The notes below the pieces were generated by a model that saw only the letters and a list, made by a program, of their open reading frames with translations, was not told the origin of the DNA and ran no database searches. The translations under genes were made by a program, and so were the position numbers. This document shows positions 16,963 to 25,826 of a stretch of DNA of 64,000 nt, one piece after another. The stretch comes from Phytopseudomonas flavescens (lineage in GTDB: Bacteria > Pseudomonadota > Gammaproteobacteria > Pseudomonadales > Pseudomonadaceae), in assembly GCF_900100535.1 (NCBI RefSeq), contig NZ_FNDG01000006.1, positions 186,001 through 250,000 of the forward strand, written 5' to 3'. Position 1 is the first letter of the stretch, and every line of letters starts with the position of its first letter.

Positions 16963-19398
16963 ATGCCCCGCTTTCTCTCGCCAGCCAAACCGATGGCCCG
17001 TGCCGTTCACCTGGCCCTGTTCGGTCTGGCCGGTGCGCCGATACCCCTGCTCTGCGCCTTGCCGGGCCAAGCCCTGGCGCAGGAGGCGGCGGTTCAGAGC
17101 TACCGTATCGCCCCTGGCTCTCTGGGTACCGCGTTGAGCCAGTTCGCGACCGTAGCCGGGGTGACGCTTTCATTCGCTGCCGTGCAGACCGAAGGGCTGG
17201 ACTCGCCGGGCCTGCAGGGCGACTACGGTGTCGACGAAGGACTCGCGCGTCTGTTGCAGGGCAGCGGTTTGCAGGCTCAGCGCCAGGGCAACGGCAGTTA
17301 TGTGCTGGTACCTGCCAGTCGGGGCCAAGGACTTGAGCTCTCTGCGTTGAGCATTTCCGGCAAGGCGCCGGGCTCGACCACCGAGGGCACGGGCTCCTAC
17401 ACCACGGAATCGTCCAGCAGCTCGACGCGCCTGAACCTGTCACTCAAGGAGACGCCGCAATCGGTCACCGTGCTGACCCGCCAGCGTATGGATGACCAGA
17501 ACCTCGACAGCCTGACCGATGCCCTGGATGCCACTGCCGGCATCACCGTGATTCGCGAAAGCCTGGGGGCCGACAGCACCACCTATCTGTCGCGCGGTTT
17601 CGCCATTCGCAACTTCGCCATCGACGGCGTACCGACCTCGGCAGGCATGGACAACTACACCCAGAACACCGCCATGTACGACCGCGTGGAGGTGGTGCGT
17701 GGTGCCACGGGCCTGGTCAGCGGCCTGGGCAATCCTTCCGCGACCATCAACCTGATCCGCAAGCGCCCGGGCATCGAACCTCAGGTGCAGCTGTCGGCCG
17801 AAGCCGGTAGCTGGGACCGTTACGGCCTGGGGGTGGATGTCGGCGGTGCGTTGACCGAGAGCGGCAACGTGCGCGGGCGCTTCGTCGTCGATCACAAGGA
17901 TCAGCACGCCTGGATTGATCGCTTCAGCCAGGAGGTGAGCACCGTCTACGGTATCACCGAGCTGGATCTGAGCGAATCCACCCTGCTGACCCTGGGTTTC
18001 AGCCATCAGGCGACCAACAGCAACGCGCCGATGCGCACCGGCTTTCCATTGTTCACGACCGACGGCGGAAGAACCGACATCAAGCGCTCGTTCAACAGCT
18101 CGCCTGACTGGACGTACTACGATCGCCAGCAGAGCACACTGTTCACCTCCGTCGAGCAGCAGTTCGCCAATGGCTGGAGCGGCAAGCTGGAGTACAGCCA
18201 CGCGCGCAACGATTACGACACCGTGGTCAGCTACATGGATGGCCTGATCGATCCGGCTACTGGCTCGGGTGCCTACATCATGCCGACCCGCTGGCAGGCG
18301 ACGCCCGAGCAGGACAATCTCGACGCCTATCTGACCGGCTTCTTCCCGTTGCTGGGGCGCGAGCACGAGCTTATCGGCGGGGTGACCCTGTCGCGTCTCG
18401 AGGAGCGGGGAACCTCCAATTACGGGGGCTGGCAGCGCCCGGGCTCCAGTTATGCCGGCAGCATCGACAACATCTACGGCTGGAACGGCCAGGCGCCGAA
18501 ACCGGTGTTCAACAAGATCGGCGAGAGCGATCTGACCGAAACCCAGTATGCCGCCTACCTGACGTCGCGCTGGCACCTGACCGATGCAGCCAGCCTGATC
18601 CTCGGCGCGCGTGTGGTGGACTGGAATCGCGAGAGCAAAAGCCGCTTGTATGGTGGCGCCACCAGCAAGACGGAGCGTACCGAAACCGGCATCGTCATTC
18701 CCTACGCGGGCTTCGTCTACGACCTCGATGACACCTGGACGGCCTACGCCAGCTACACGCAGATCTTCAACCCGCAGAACGCCAACATCCGCGACGTCAA
18801 CGGCACGCCTCTGGATCCTCAGGAAGGCACCGGCTACGAGCTCGGGCTGAAGGCCGACTTCTACGACGGCCGCCTCAACGGCAGCCTGGCGGTGTTCCGC
18901 GTCGAGCAGGACAACCTCGCGGTGGCCAACGGCAGCCTGCTGCAGCCCAGTGGATTCCAGGCCTACAAGGCGGAAAACGGTACGACCAGCGAGGGTGTGG
19001 AACTGGAGGTCAATGGTGAGCTCGCCGACGGTTGGCAGCTCACGGGGGGCTACTCCTACAGCGTCAGTTTCAATGACGACGACAAGCGGATCGTCACCGA
19101 GATCCCGCGCAACAGCGTCAAGCTGTTCACCAGTTATCGGCTGCCGGGCGCCCTGGACAAGCTCACCGTCGGTGGGGGCGTGAACTGGCAGAGCGAGAGT
19201 GGTTATGACCTCAGCTATGCGACCACGCAGAGCAGCTACGCGCTGGTCAACCTCATGGCGAAGTACCAGCTCACGCCGGCGCTGTCGGCATCGGTGAACC
19301 TCAACAACCTGTTCGACAAGGAGTACCTCACCACCACGGCAGCAGGCTTGTATGGCGCACCGCGCAATGTCATGACCAGCCTGCAATACAACTACTGA
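16963..19398 (+). CDS. TonB-dependent siderophore receptor with STN domain (FpvA/FoxA-like)
   Basis: This outer-membrane ferric-siderophore transducer has 811 residues. The ATG at 16963 is preferred over the ATG at 16957 because AAGGAA ends 6 bases before it. After a signal peptide (ending QALA) comes an STN domain ([20 protein letters not shown]). The plug has a hydroxamate/pyoverdine-receptor style ([50 protein letters not shown]). The barrel ends VMTSLQYNY. Being TonB-family with STN and next to FecIR, it should import a xenosiderophore or own siderophore and signal its presence. The ligand is unknown. Confidence 0.92.
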   Translation: MPRFLSPAKPMARAVHLALFGLAGAPIPLLCALPGQALAQEAAVQSYRIAPGSLGTALSQFATVAGVTLSFAAVQTEGLDSPGLQGDYGVDEGLARLLQGSGLQAQRQGNGSYVLVPASRGQGLELSALSISGKAPGSTTEGTGSYTTESSSSSTRLNLSLKETPQSVTVLTRQRMDDQNLDSLTDALDATAGITVIRESLGADSTTYLSRGFAIRNFAIDGVPTSAGMDNYTQNTAMYDRVEVVRGATGLVSGLGNPSATINLIRKRPGIEPQVQLSAEAGSWDRYGLGVDVGGALTESGNVRGRFVVDHKDQHAWIDRFSQEVSTVYGITELDLSESTLLTLGFSHQATNSNAPMRTGFPLFTTDGGRTDIKRSFNSSPDWTYYDRQQSTLFTSVEQQFANGWSGKLEYSHARNDYDTVVSYMDGLIDPATGSGAYIMPTRWQATPEQDNLDAYLTGFFPLLGREHELIGGVTLSRLEERGTSNYGGWQRPGSSYAGSIDNIYGWNGQAPKPVFNKIGESDLTETQYAAYLTSRWHLTDAASLILGARVVDWNRESKSRLYGGATSKTERTETGIVIPYAGFVYDLDDTWTAYASYTQIFNPQNANIRDVNGTPLDPQEGTGYELGLKADFYDGRLNGSLAVFRVEQDNLAVANGSLLQPSGFQAYKAENGTTSEGVELEVNGELADGWQLTGGYSYSVSFNDDDKRIVTEIPRNSVKLFTSYRLPGALDKLTVGGGVNWQSESGYDLSYATTQSSYALVNLMAKYQLTPALSASVNLNNLFDKEYLTTTAAGLYGAPRNVMTSLQYNY

Positions 19399-19486
19399 TG
19401 CGGTATCGGGTGCTCACGGTGACGTGGGCACTCAGCGTTCGGCGATGGCGGTAATATCCGGCAATGACCTGGCAGTGTGCGGTGTA

Positions 19487-19505
19487 GATGAGAGTCACTA
19501 TCATC
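19487..19505 (+). promoter_or_regulatory. Putative Fur box upstream of the iron-binding protein gene
   Basis: GATGAGAGTCACTATCATC is partly palindromic (GATGA...TCATC) and has 11 of 19 matches to the Fur consensus. It lies 32 bases upstream of the FbpA-type start. The match is moderate, but the location before an iron-uptake gene supports it. Confidence 0.5.
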
Positions 19506-19537
19506 ACCGCTCTTTCAGCTCCCATAAGGTCGTCGCC

Positions 19538-20539
19538 ATGTCGCTACGTCGTGCGCTTCTCGCTGTTTTCACCCTCAGTACGCTTGCCAGCGCTGTGCAG
19601 GCGGCCGATGAAGTGGTCGTCTACTCCTCGCGTATCGATGAGCTGATCAAGCCGGTGTTCGATGCCTACACCGCCAAGACCGGGGTCGCGGTGAAGTTCA
19701 TCACCGACAAGGAAGCGCCGCTGATGGCGCGCATCAAGGCCGAAGGCGAGAACACGCCGGCGGATCTGCTGCTCACCGTGGATGCCGGCAACCTCTGGCA
19801 GGCCGAACAGATGGGCATTCTGCAGCCCATGAAATCCAGCGTCGTCGACGCCAACATTCCCGCTCAGTATCGTGCCGCCAGTGGCGCGTGGACTGGCCTG
19901 TCGTTGCGCGCACGGACCATCGTGTTCTCGCCCGAACGCGTCAAGGACGGCGAGTTGACCACCTACGAAGCGCTGGCCGACAAGAACTGGGAAGGCCGCC
20001 TGTGCCTGCGCACCAGCAAGAAGGTCTACAACCAGTCGCTCACCGCCACGCTGATCGAGACCCACGGCGAGGCCAAGACCGAAGAGATCGTCAAGGGTTG
20101 GATCAACAACCTGGCCACCGACGTGTTTCCCGATGACAACTCGGTGATCAATGCCGTCGCCGCTGGCCAGTGCGATGTTGGCATCGTCAATACCTACTAC
20201 TTCGGTCGCCTGCACGAGCAGAAGCCTGATCTCAAGGCCAAGCTGTTCTGGCCGAATCAGCAGGACCGCGGTGTGCACGTCAACCTGTCCGGTGTCGGCC
20301 TGACCCAGAATGCGCCGAACCCTGAGGCCGCTCAAAAGCTGGTCGAGTGGATGACCAGTGCCGAGGCGCAGAACATCTTCGCCGACGCCAACAAGGAGTT
20401 TCCGGCCAATCCAGCGGTCAAGCCATCCGCGGAAGTCGCCTCCTGGGGCGAGTTCAAGGCCGACAGCATTGCCGTGGAAGTGGCAGGCAAGCGCCAGGCC
20501 GAAGCCATCCGCCTGATGGACCGCGCTGGCTGGAACTGA
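19538..20539 (+). CDS. fbpA: Ferric iron ABC transporter substrate-binding protein (FbpA-like)
   Basis: This 333-residue periplasmic binding protein begins with a signal peptide ([21 protein letters not shown]). Its mature part resembles FbpA/HitA ferric-binding proteins: [47 protein letters not shown] and a C-terminal [14 protein letters not shown], whose two adjacent Tyr are the Fe3+ ligands in this family. The start at 19538 is set by AAGGT upstream and the signal peptide. The permease gene follows after a hairpin. Confidence 0.93.
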   Translation: MSLRRALLAVFTLSTLASAVQAADEVVVYSSRIDELIKPVFDAYTAKTGVAVKFITDKEAPLMARIKAEGENTPADLLLTVDAGNLWQAEQMGILQPMKSSVVDANIPAQYRAASGAWTGLSLRARTIVFSPERVKDGELTTYEALADKNWEGRLCLRTSKKVYNQSLTATLIETHGEAKTEEIVKGWINNLATDVFPDDNSVINAVAAGQCDVGIVNTYYFGRLHEQKPDLKAKLFWPNQQDRGVHVNLSGVGLTQNAPNPEAAQKLVEWMTSAEAQNIFADANKEFPANPAVKPSAEVASWGEFKADSIAVEVAGKRQAEAIRLMDRAGWN

Positions 20540-20596
20540 TCACTGACCGCTGTGCCTGAGCGAGCCGTCGACCCGCTCCTCAGGCATCCGTAATTC

Positions 20597-20621
20597 GACG
20601 CCCCGGCCTGTACGGGGCGTC
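20597..20621 (+). terminator. Intercistronic hairpin between fbpA and fbpB
   Basis: Perfect 9-base arms GACGCCCCG and CGGGGCGTC surround a 7-base loop, followed by TTGCTTT. It may be a partial terminator or an mRNA stabiliser that keeps binding-protein levels above permease levels, a common arrangement in ABC operons. Confidence 0.6.
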
Positions 20622-20647
20622 TTGCTTTGCGTTTTCCAGGAGTTTGC

Positions 20648-22264
20648 GTGGCTCATCCTGCCCAGCGTCGCTGGTACCCCATCGCCTTTGCCGTGGCCCT
20701 GTTGGTGCTCCTGCCCCTGCTGGTTCTACTGGTCAGCTGGCACGAGGTGGATCGGCAGATCTGGTCGCACCTGTGGCAGACGCAACTGCCACGGCTGATC
20801 GGCAACACCCTGATCCTGGTGCTTGGCGTAGGCGTTGGCGTGACCCTGCTGGGCGTGAGCCTGGCCTGGCTGACCAGTCTGTGCGAGTTTCCCGGGCGGC
20901 GCTGGCTCGATTGGGCGCTGATGCTGCCATTCGCCATCCCCGCTTACGTGCTGGCCTTCGTGTTCGTCGGTCTGCTGGATTTCTCCGGCCCGGTACAGAC
21001 CTTGCTGCGCGAGTGGTTCGGCACGGGCATACGGTTTCCGCGGGTGCGTTCCACTGGCGGGGTGATCATCGTTCTGGTGCTGGTGTTCTACCCCTACGTC
21101 TACTTGCTTGCTCGCAACGCGTTCCTGGCCCAGGGCAGGGGGCTGATGGAAGCCGCCCGTACCCTCGGTCATTCGCCCTGGCAGGCCTTCTGGCGGGTCG
21201 CCCTGCCGATGGCGCGGCCCGCCATCGGCGCCGGGCTGGCGCTGGCGCTGATGGAAACCCTGGCCGACTTCGGCGCCGTGTCGGTCTTCAATTTCGATAC
21301 CTTCACCACGGCCATCTACAAGACCTGGTATGGCTTCTACAGCCTGGGTAGCGCCGCGCAGCTGGCTTGCCTGCTGTTGTTCGCGGTGATGCTGGTGCTC
21401 TATGGCGAGCGTCGGGCCCGTGGACCCGTGCGGCCTGCCGTCGAGCGGGCGCGGAGCGGGGCGCTGTACCGCCTCAGCGGGCTACGTGCGTTCGCGGCCA
21501 GTGGCTGGTGCCTGCTGGTGTTCGCCTGTGCGTTCGTCATCCCGGTGCTGCAACTGCTGGTGTGGTTCTGGCAGCGCGGGCGCTTCGATCTGGATGAGCG
21601 CTACCTGGCGCTGATCCAGCACACCCTGTACCTGGGCGCTGCGGCAGCGTTGATCACCGTGTCCGTGGCGTTGCTGCTGGCGTTTGCCCGGCGTCTGGCC
21701 CCCACGCGGCTGATGGGGGCCACCGTCGGTCTGGCCAACCTCGGCTATGCGCTACCCGGTTCGATGCTGGCCGTGGCGATCATGCTGGCCTTCAGCACCC
21801 TGGACAACGGGGTGGTCATTCCCCTGTCGGTCTGGCTGGGTGGTGCCGGCAAGGCCCTGCTGCTCGGTAGCCTTGGCGCGCTGCTGCTGGCTTACCTGAT
21901 CCGCTTTCTGGCAGTGGCCTACGGACCATTGGAAAACAGCCTCGCGCGCATCCGTCCTTCGCTGCCTCAGGCATCGCGCAGCCTGGGGGTCGGCGGTGTG
22001 CCGCTGTTCCTGCGGGTCTATCTGCCGTTGCTGATGCCCGGCGTACTGTCCGCCGGGTTGCTGGTGTTCGTCGACGTCCTCAAGGAAATGCCTGCCACGC
22101 TGCTGATGCGGCCGTTCGGCTGGGACACCCTGGCGGTGCGCATCTTCGAAATGACCAGTGAAGGGGAGTGGGCTCGGGCTGCATTACCGGCGCTGACCCT
22201 GGTGCTGGTGGGGCTGTTGCCGGTGATTCTGCTGGTTCGCCGCTCTGCCCGGCGAATTGGCTAA
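20648..22264 (+). CDS. fbpB: Ferric iron ABC transporter permease (FbpB-like, fused double permease)
   Basis: This 538-residue inner-membrane permease has about twelve hydrophobic segments. It carries two copies of the ABC permease EAA-type loop: MEAARTLGHSPWQAFWRVALP and QASRSLGVGGVPLFLRVYLPLL. That is the duplicated architecture of FbpB. The GTG at 20648 is preceded by AGGAG with a 5-base spacer, which favours it over an upstream TTG. No ATPase (FbpC) gene is adjacent. The last 50 bases are part of a direct repeat whose second, degraded copy lies at 42032-42104. Confidence 0.92.
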   Translation: MAHPAQRRWYPIAFAVALLVLLPLLVLLVSWHEVDRQIWSHLWQTQLPRLIGNTLILVLGVGVGVTLLGVSLAWLTSLCEFPGRRWLDWALMLPFAIPAYVLAFVFVGLLDFSGPVQTLLREWFGTGIRFPRVRSTGGVIIVLVLVFYPYVYLLARNAFLAQGRGLMEAARTLGHSPWQAFWRVALPMARPAIGAGLALALMETLADFGAVSVFNFDTFTTAIYKTWYGFYSLGSAAQLACLLLFAVMLVLYGERRARGPVRPAVERARSGALYRLSGLRAFAASGWCLLVFACAFVIPVLQLLVWFWQRGRFDLDERYLALIQHTLYLGAAAALITVSVALLLAFARRLAPTRLMGATVGLANLGYALPGSMLAVAIMLAFSTLDNGVVIPLSVWLGGAGKALLLGSLGALLLAYLIRFLAVAYGPLENSLARIRPSLPQASRSLGVGGVPLFLRVYLPLLMPGVLSAGLLVFVDVLKEMPATLLMRPFGWDTLAVRIFEMTSEGEWARAALPALTLVLVGLLPVILLVRRSARRIG

Positions 22265-22273
22265 ACGGTCGCC
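22215..22273 (+). repeat. Left direct repeat at the island boundary (3' end of fbpB)
   Basis: This is the last part of fbpB plus 9 bases beyond its stop. It aligns with 42047-42104 over about 58 bases with one gap. Identical blocks include TTCGCCG, GCCCGGCGAAT and TAAACGGTC. Both copies keep the reading frame: ...RRSARRIG-stop here and ...RRCARRIG-stop on the right. Confidence 0.8.
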
Positions 22274-22315
22274 GGGGTAGGGTAGGCCCCCGGGCGTCGT
22301 GATGTTTACGCGGTT

Positions 22316-23398
22316 CTAGAGCCAAGCCGGATCGATCTTCCCGGACCAGGCCAGCAGCGCCGCCAGCAGAAAGAAACTGCCACAGGCTGTTTCGACCTTC
22401 TGCTCCACGGTGGCCGCCGTGCGGTAGCAGTGGCCGACAAAGCAACCGTCGTGAAAGTCGCCACCGCGGATGATCGCCGCCAATTGTGCGCCGGCCTGCA
22501 TGCGTAAGGCACCGCCGTTGGCTGCGGTGACCGACCTGCCGAGCAACGCCAGGCTGGCCATGGCCGCCGCGCAGGGGTCATCCGCTGCGTGGGGTTGGTC
22601 GAGTCGATTGAGCGGCCCGGCATGGGCCCGGCTGAGCAGCCAGTAGTCGGCGGCGCGTTCGGCACAGGCGCCGTACGGCTCGCCATACAGTGCCGCGCCC
22701 ACCTCCAGGCCGAGCATGGCCCAGGCCTGGCCCCGGGACCAGTTGCCGGGCGCATCGCCGGGCTGCCATCGACCCTGGACGAAACGCGCGTGGCTGCTCC
22801 AGGCGCCATCCGCTCCGGCGCAGGCGTGCAGCGAGCCCTGCAGTTGCTGACGCCCCAGGTTCAGCAGGTGCGGTTCGGCGTCGAGGGCAAACAAGCGCAG
22901 GGTCGCGGCCAGCGGGTCGATACTCAGGCATCGAGCGCCGTGCTCGCCGCCGCCCATGTCGCGCCCGAGGGGGATGGCCCCCAGCAGCGGGTCGAAGGCG
23001 AGGGCCAGACGCTGGCGGGCCTGGCGCGCCAGTGCGGCGGACGGCTGGTTGTCCAGCAGGCGCGCGCCGAGCCCGGCGCCGTACCAGAAGATCAGGCTGC
23101 GGTGATGGGTGTCGTCGTCGAGCTTGTCGGCCAGGCGCCGCGCAATCCGCTCGGCCTGCTGCTGGTCTTGCCGGTCGCCCTGGCCATAGGCTCGCAACCA
23201 CCATAGGCCCGCCCAGAAGCCACCGAGCCAGGAGCCCCCGCATGAGGCTTTCCAGGGTTGCCCGACGCCTCGGCAATACAGCGGGAATGCCTCACCGCAG
23301 GCCGCCTGGATCAGATCCAGGCGCGCCAGCATCTGGTCGATGGCGCGCTCGGCTTCGAGCGCTTGCAGCGGCGCCTGGGCGTGGCTCGGGGTGGTCAT
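22316..23398 (-). CDS. GH88/GH105-like (unsaturated uronyl hydrolase-type) protein
   Basis: This 360-residue protein has an alpha/alpha-barrel look. It resembles GH88/GH105: GGSWLGGFWAGLWWL near residues 54-68, FDPLLGAIPL at 135-144, SIDPLAATLRLF with Asp161, WSRGQAWAMLGLEV at 220-233 (the family's RGQAW signature), and DDPCAAAMASLALL at 273-286. Those enzymes hydrate the enol ether of unsaturated uronides using Asp residues. No signal peptide is seen, so it is probably cytoplasmic. It is the last gene of the island operon, overlapping the MFS stop by one base. A carbohydrate substrate is not evident from context; it may act on an enol-ether intermediate or remove a sugar. Speculative. Confidence 0.65.
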   Translation of the reverse strand: MTTPSHAQAPLQALEAERAIDQMLARLDLIQAACGEAFPLYCRGVGQPWKASCGGSWLGGFWAGLWWLRAYGQGDRQDQQQAERIARRLADKLDDDTHHRSLIFWYGAGLGARLLDNQPSAALARQARQRLALAFDPLLGAIPLGRDMGGGEHGARCLSIDPLAATLRLFALDAEPHLLNLGRQQLQGSLHACAGADGAWSSHARFVQGRWQPGDAPGNWSRGQAWAMLGLEVGAALYGEPYGACAERAADYWLLSRAHAGPLNRLDQPHAADDPCAAAMASLALLGRSVTAANGGALRMQAGAQLAAIIRGGDFHDGCFVGHCYRTAATVEQKVETACGSFFLLAALLAWSGKIDPAWL

Positions 23399-24609
23399 CA
23401 ACCGCCTCCGGGGTTGGCTTGGCCGCCAAGGACGATGCACCGATGGCGTTGCCGCGCGCGCAGCAACAGCAGGCTCAGCCCGCAGCCGAGCAGCAACACG
23501 CCGATCAGCGCCAGCCAGGCCTCGGCGAATCCCCAGGTGCCGCGCAGCAAGTGTCCGAACAACACCGGGCCGAGGGCAAAGCCGGCGAAGAACCCCACCG
23601 AAAGCAAGCCCGCCGCCGGAGCCGGGTGACCGAACCCGGGGTCGCGCAGCACCATGCTCATGGCGATGGCATTGGTGGCCACCGCCGTCAGGCCCATGCC
23701 CAGCGCCCCCGCCCAGAGGAGCCAGCGGCTGTCCGTGGTGGCCATGGATGTCAGCCACAACGCCAGCCCCGACAGCAGCAACAGCCCCAGCAGCAGCCAG
23801 GACTCATCGGCCATGCGTGCTCCCAATGGGGTCAGGCAGATCCGGGCGACGATGCCCATCACGCCGAAGCCGGCGATCAGGCCACCGATCAGCCCCGGGG
23901 TCATGCCCTGCCGGGCGGCGAACAGTCCGAGAAAGGTCACGAACGACGACAACACAATACCCACGCACAACTGCACGCCCATCAGCAACGCCAGGCGTCC
24001 ATTGGGTCGGCTCACGGCCAGGCTCACGGGCTTGACCTGGTGCGTGCGTGGGGCCACGCGCGGCCCCAGCAGGGCCAGCAGCAGCGCCGGTACCAGCAAG
24101 GTGGCCAAGGCCCCGCGCCACCCGAGCCCAGAGGCCAGGCCAGGCAGCAGCAAACCGGCGAACAGCGCCGAGACCTGCACCCCGGATTGCTTCAGGCCGA
24201 CCACCGAGGCCTTGTCTGACGGTGCGACGCGCTCGGCGATCAGCAGGTTGGTCACGGGATTGGCCAGGGCCTGGGCGATGCCGCAGACCGCCAGCGCCAG
24301 CACCACCCCGGCGAACCCCGGCAGGCTCGCCAGCAAACCATAGGCCGCGACCGTGGCCCAGAACAGCCAGGCCGTGGCGCGCCGGGTGCCCAACCGGTTG
24401 ACCAGCGGCCCGGCCCACAGCGACAGCAGCGCGGCCAGACCGAAGGCGCTCATGATCAGCCAGCCCAGCCAATGGGGCGGTACGTCCAGGTCGGCGACCA
24501 TCAACGGCCCCAGGGTGCCGACGGCGTAGAAGATCAGCATCGGCAAGGCCATCGCCGCCGTCAGCACCAGCCGCAACCACAGGCCCTGCGCCTTGCCGTC
24601 CTCGGTCAT
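23398..24609 (-). CDS. MFS transporter, probable exporter or permease of the island product
   Basis: This 403-residue major facilitator has about twelve hydrophobic segments and a cytoplasmic loop motif GPLVNRLGTRRATA after TM2. GLKQSGVQVSALFAGLLLPGL in TM5 recalls the CynX/NarK-like and aromatic-acid MFS groups. The start overlaps the acyl-CoA dehydrogenase stop by 4 bases (ATGA), placing it inside the biosynthetic operon. As the second MFS of the island it is the better candidate for export, since the other looks like a siderophore importer. Direction of transport is inferred. Confidence 0.85.
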   Translation of the reverse strand: MTEDGKAQGLWLRLVLTAAMALPMLIFYAVGTLGPLMVADLDVPPHWLGWLIMSAFGLAALLSLWAGPLVNRLGTRRATAWLFWATVAAYGLLASLPGFAGVVLALAVCGIAQALANPVTNLLIAERVAPSDKASVVGLKQSGVQVSALFAGLLLPGLASGLGWRGALATLLVPALLLALLGPRVAPRTHQVKPVSLAVSRPNGRLALLMGVQLCVGIVLSSFVTFLGLFAARQGMTPGLIGGLIAGFGVMGIVARICLTPLGARMADESWLLLGLLLLSGLALWLTSMATTDSRWLLWAGALGMGLTAVATNAIAMSMVLRDPGFGHPAPAAGLLSVGFFAGFALGPVLFGHLLRGTWGFAEAWLALIGVLLLGCGLSLLLLRARQRHRCIVLGGQANPGGG

Positions 24610-25826
24610 CGTGACGCCCTCGCGGGCTGCGAAGGCTGGTCGAAGTCCAGCCCGGCATCGCCGCAGTTATCCAGAAGTTGCCGGCCCACGGCGCTGATCA
24701 AAGCGTCGTCGGTGCCATCGAGAATGTGGGTGGTGCGTGCGGTACGGTAGATACCCGACAGCGGCGACAGCTCGCTCAGGCCCTCGGCGCCCATGATCTG
24801 GATCGCCGAGTCGGCCGCCAGGCTCAAGGCCTGGGATGCGGCGATCTTGGCGATGTTGACCTCGACGCTGTTGGCCATCCCGGCATCGTATTTTTCGGCG
24901 GCGTCCTGCAGCAGCGCGCGGGCGCTGGCGATGGCCTGGTAGACCTGGAACACCCGCAGCCGCGCCAGTTGCTTGTCGCCCAGCCGTGCCTGCCGGCCCC
25001 GGGGCGAATGGATGCGCGCGCACAGCATGTCGAAGCAGCGCTGGGCCAGCCCCAGCCAATGCACCGAGCGCAGCACCCGGCCCAGGCGCAAACGCTCCTG
25101 CATCAGCGCCAGGCCCTGACCCGCCTGCCCCAGCACATGGCTGGGCGGTAGCCTTACCCGGTCGAACACCAGTTCGCCCTGGCCGGAAAACCGCCCAAGG
25201 ATCGACAGCGACCGCTCGACGCGAAATCCCGGCGCATCGCTGGGCACCAGCAGCATCGACAACGCACCCTCCAGCGGCCCCTCGGCGGTACGGGCGATGA
25301 CCGTGACCAGCGACGCCCGCGCGGCGCGGCAGATAAACCACTTGCGCCCGGTCAACAGCCAATGACCGTCGACCCACTGCGCCCGGCTGCTCAGGGTCGC
25401 CGGGATCGAGCCGATGCTGTCGGGTTCCGACATGCCGTAGCTGGACACCAGAGAACCCGCCGCCAGGGGGGCCAGAAAGCGCCGGCGGATGTCCTCGCTG
25501 GCATGCCGGGCGAGCATGTGCAGGTCCAGGGTCGCGTCGTCGCCGAAGATCGCTGGCGCATATTCCGAGCGACCCTCCTGCTCGGCCACCGCCAGGTAGC
25601 TGCGCAGGCTGTCGAGCCGGCCCCCCAGGGCCGGCGGGTAGAAACTGCCCCACAGTCCGGCGGCCCGGGCCGCGGCGCTCAACTCGGCCATCCGCCGCTC
25701 GGCCTGACGCGGCTCGCCCGCCAGCTCGGCTTCGAACGGCAGGATGCGCTCGTCGACGAAATGGCGAACCTGCCGCGCCCGCTCGGCGGCGTCTCCGGGG
25801 GCGACGATCGGCTGTGCGCTCAACAT
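24606..25826 (-). CDS. Acyl-CoA dehydrogenase family protein
   Basis: This 406-residue FAD enzyme of the acyl-CoA dehydrogenase fold is expected to introduce or use a 2,3-double bond in an acyl thioester. The N-terminal helical domain and middle domain are present (SYGMSEPDSIGSIPATL; GHWLLTGRKWFICRAARASLVTV; LGRFSGQGELVFDRVRLP). The C-terminal domain ends IYRTARTTHILDGTDDALISAVGRQLL. The position of the catalytic Glu of many family members (YEGT) reads LDGT here, so the base may be an Asp or lie elsewhere. The start overlaps the ligase gene by 7 bases. With the ligase it could form an enoyl thioester, as a PigA- or beta-oxidation-type step. Confidence 0.87.
   Translation of the reverse strand: MLSAQPIVAPGDAAERARQVRHFVDERILPFEAELAGEPRQAERRMAELSAAARAAGLWGSFYPPALGGRLDSLRSYLAVAEQEGRSEYAPAIFGDDATLDLHMLARHASEDIRRRFLAPLAAGSLVSSYGMSEPDSIGSIPATLSSRAQWVDGHWLLTGRKWFICRAARASLVTVIARTAEGPLEGALSMLLVPSDAPGFRVERSLSILGRFSGQGELVFDRVRLPPSHVLGQAGQGLALMQERLRLGRVLRSVHWLGLAQRCFDMLCARIHSPRGRQARLGDKQLARLRVFQVYQAIASARALLQDAAEKYDAGMANSVEVNIAKIAASQALSLAADSAIQIMGAEGLSELSPLSGIYRTARTTHILDGTDDALISAVGRQLLDNCGDAGLDFDQPSQPARASR

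Noticed and set aside
17440..19386. 648-codon minus-strand frame opposite the second STN receptor
   Set aside because: Antisense shadow of a well-defined receptor on the plus strand; no motif and no ribosome-binding site.
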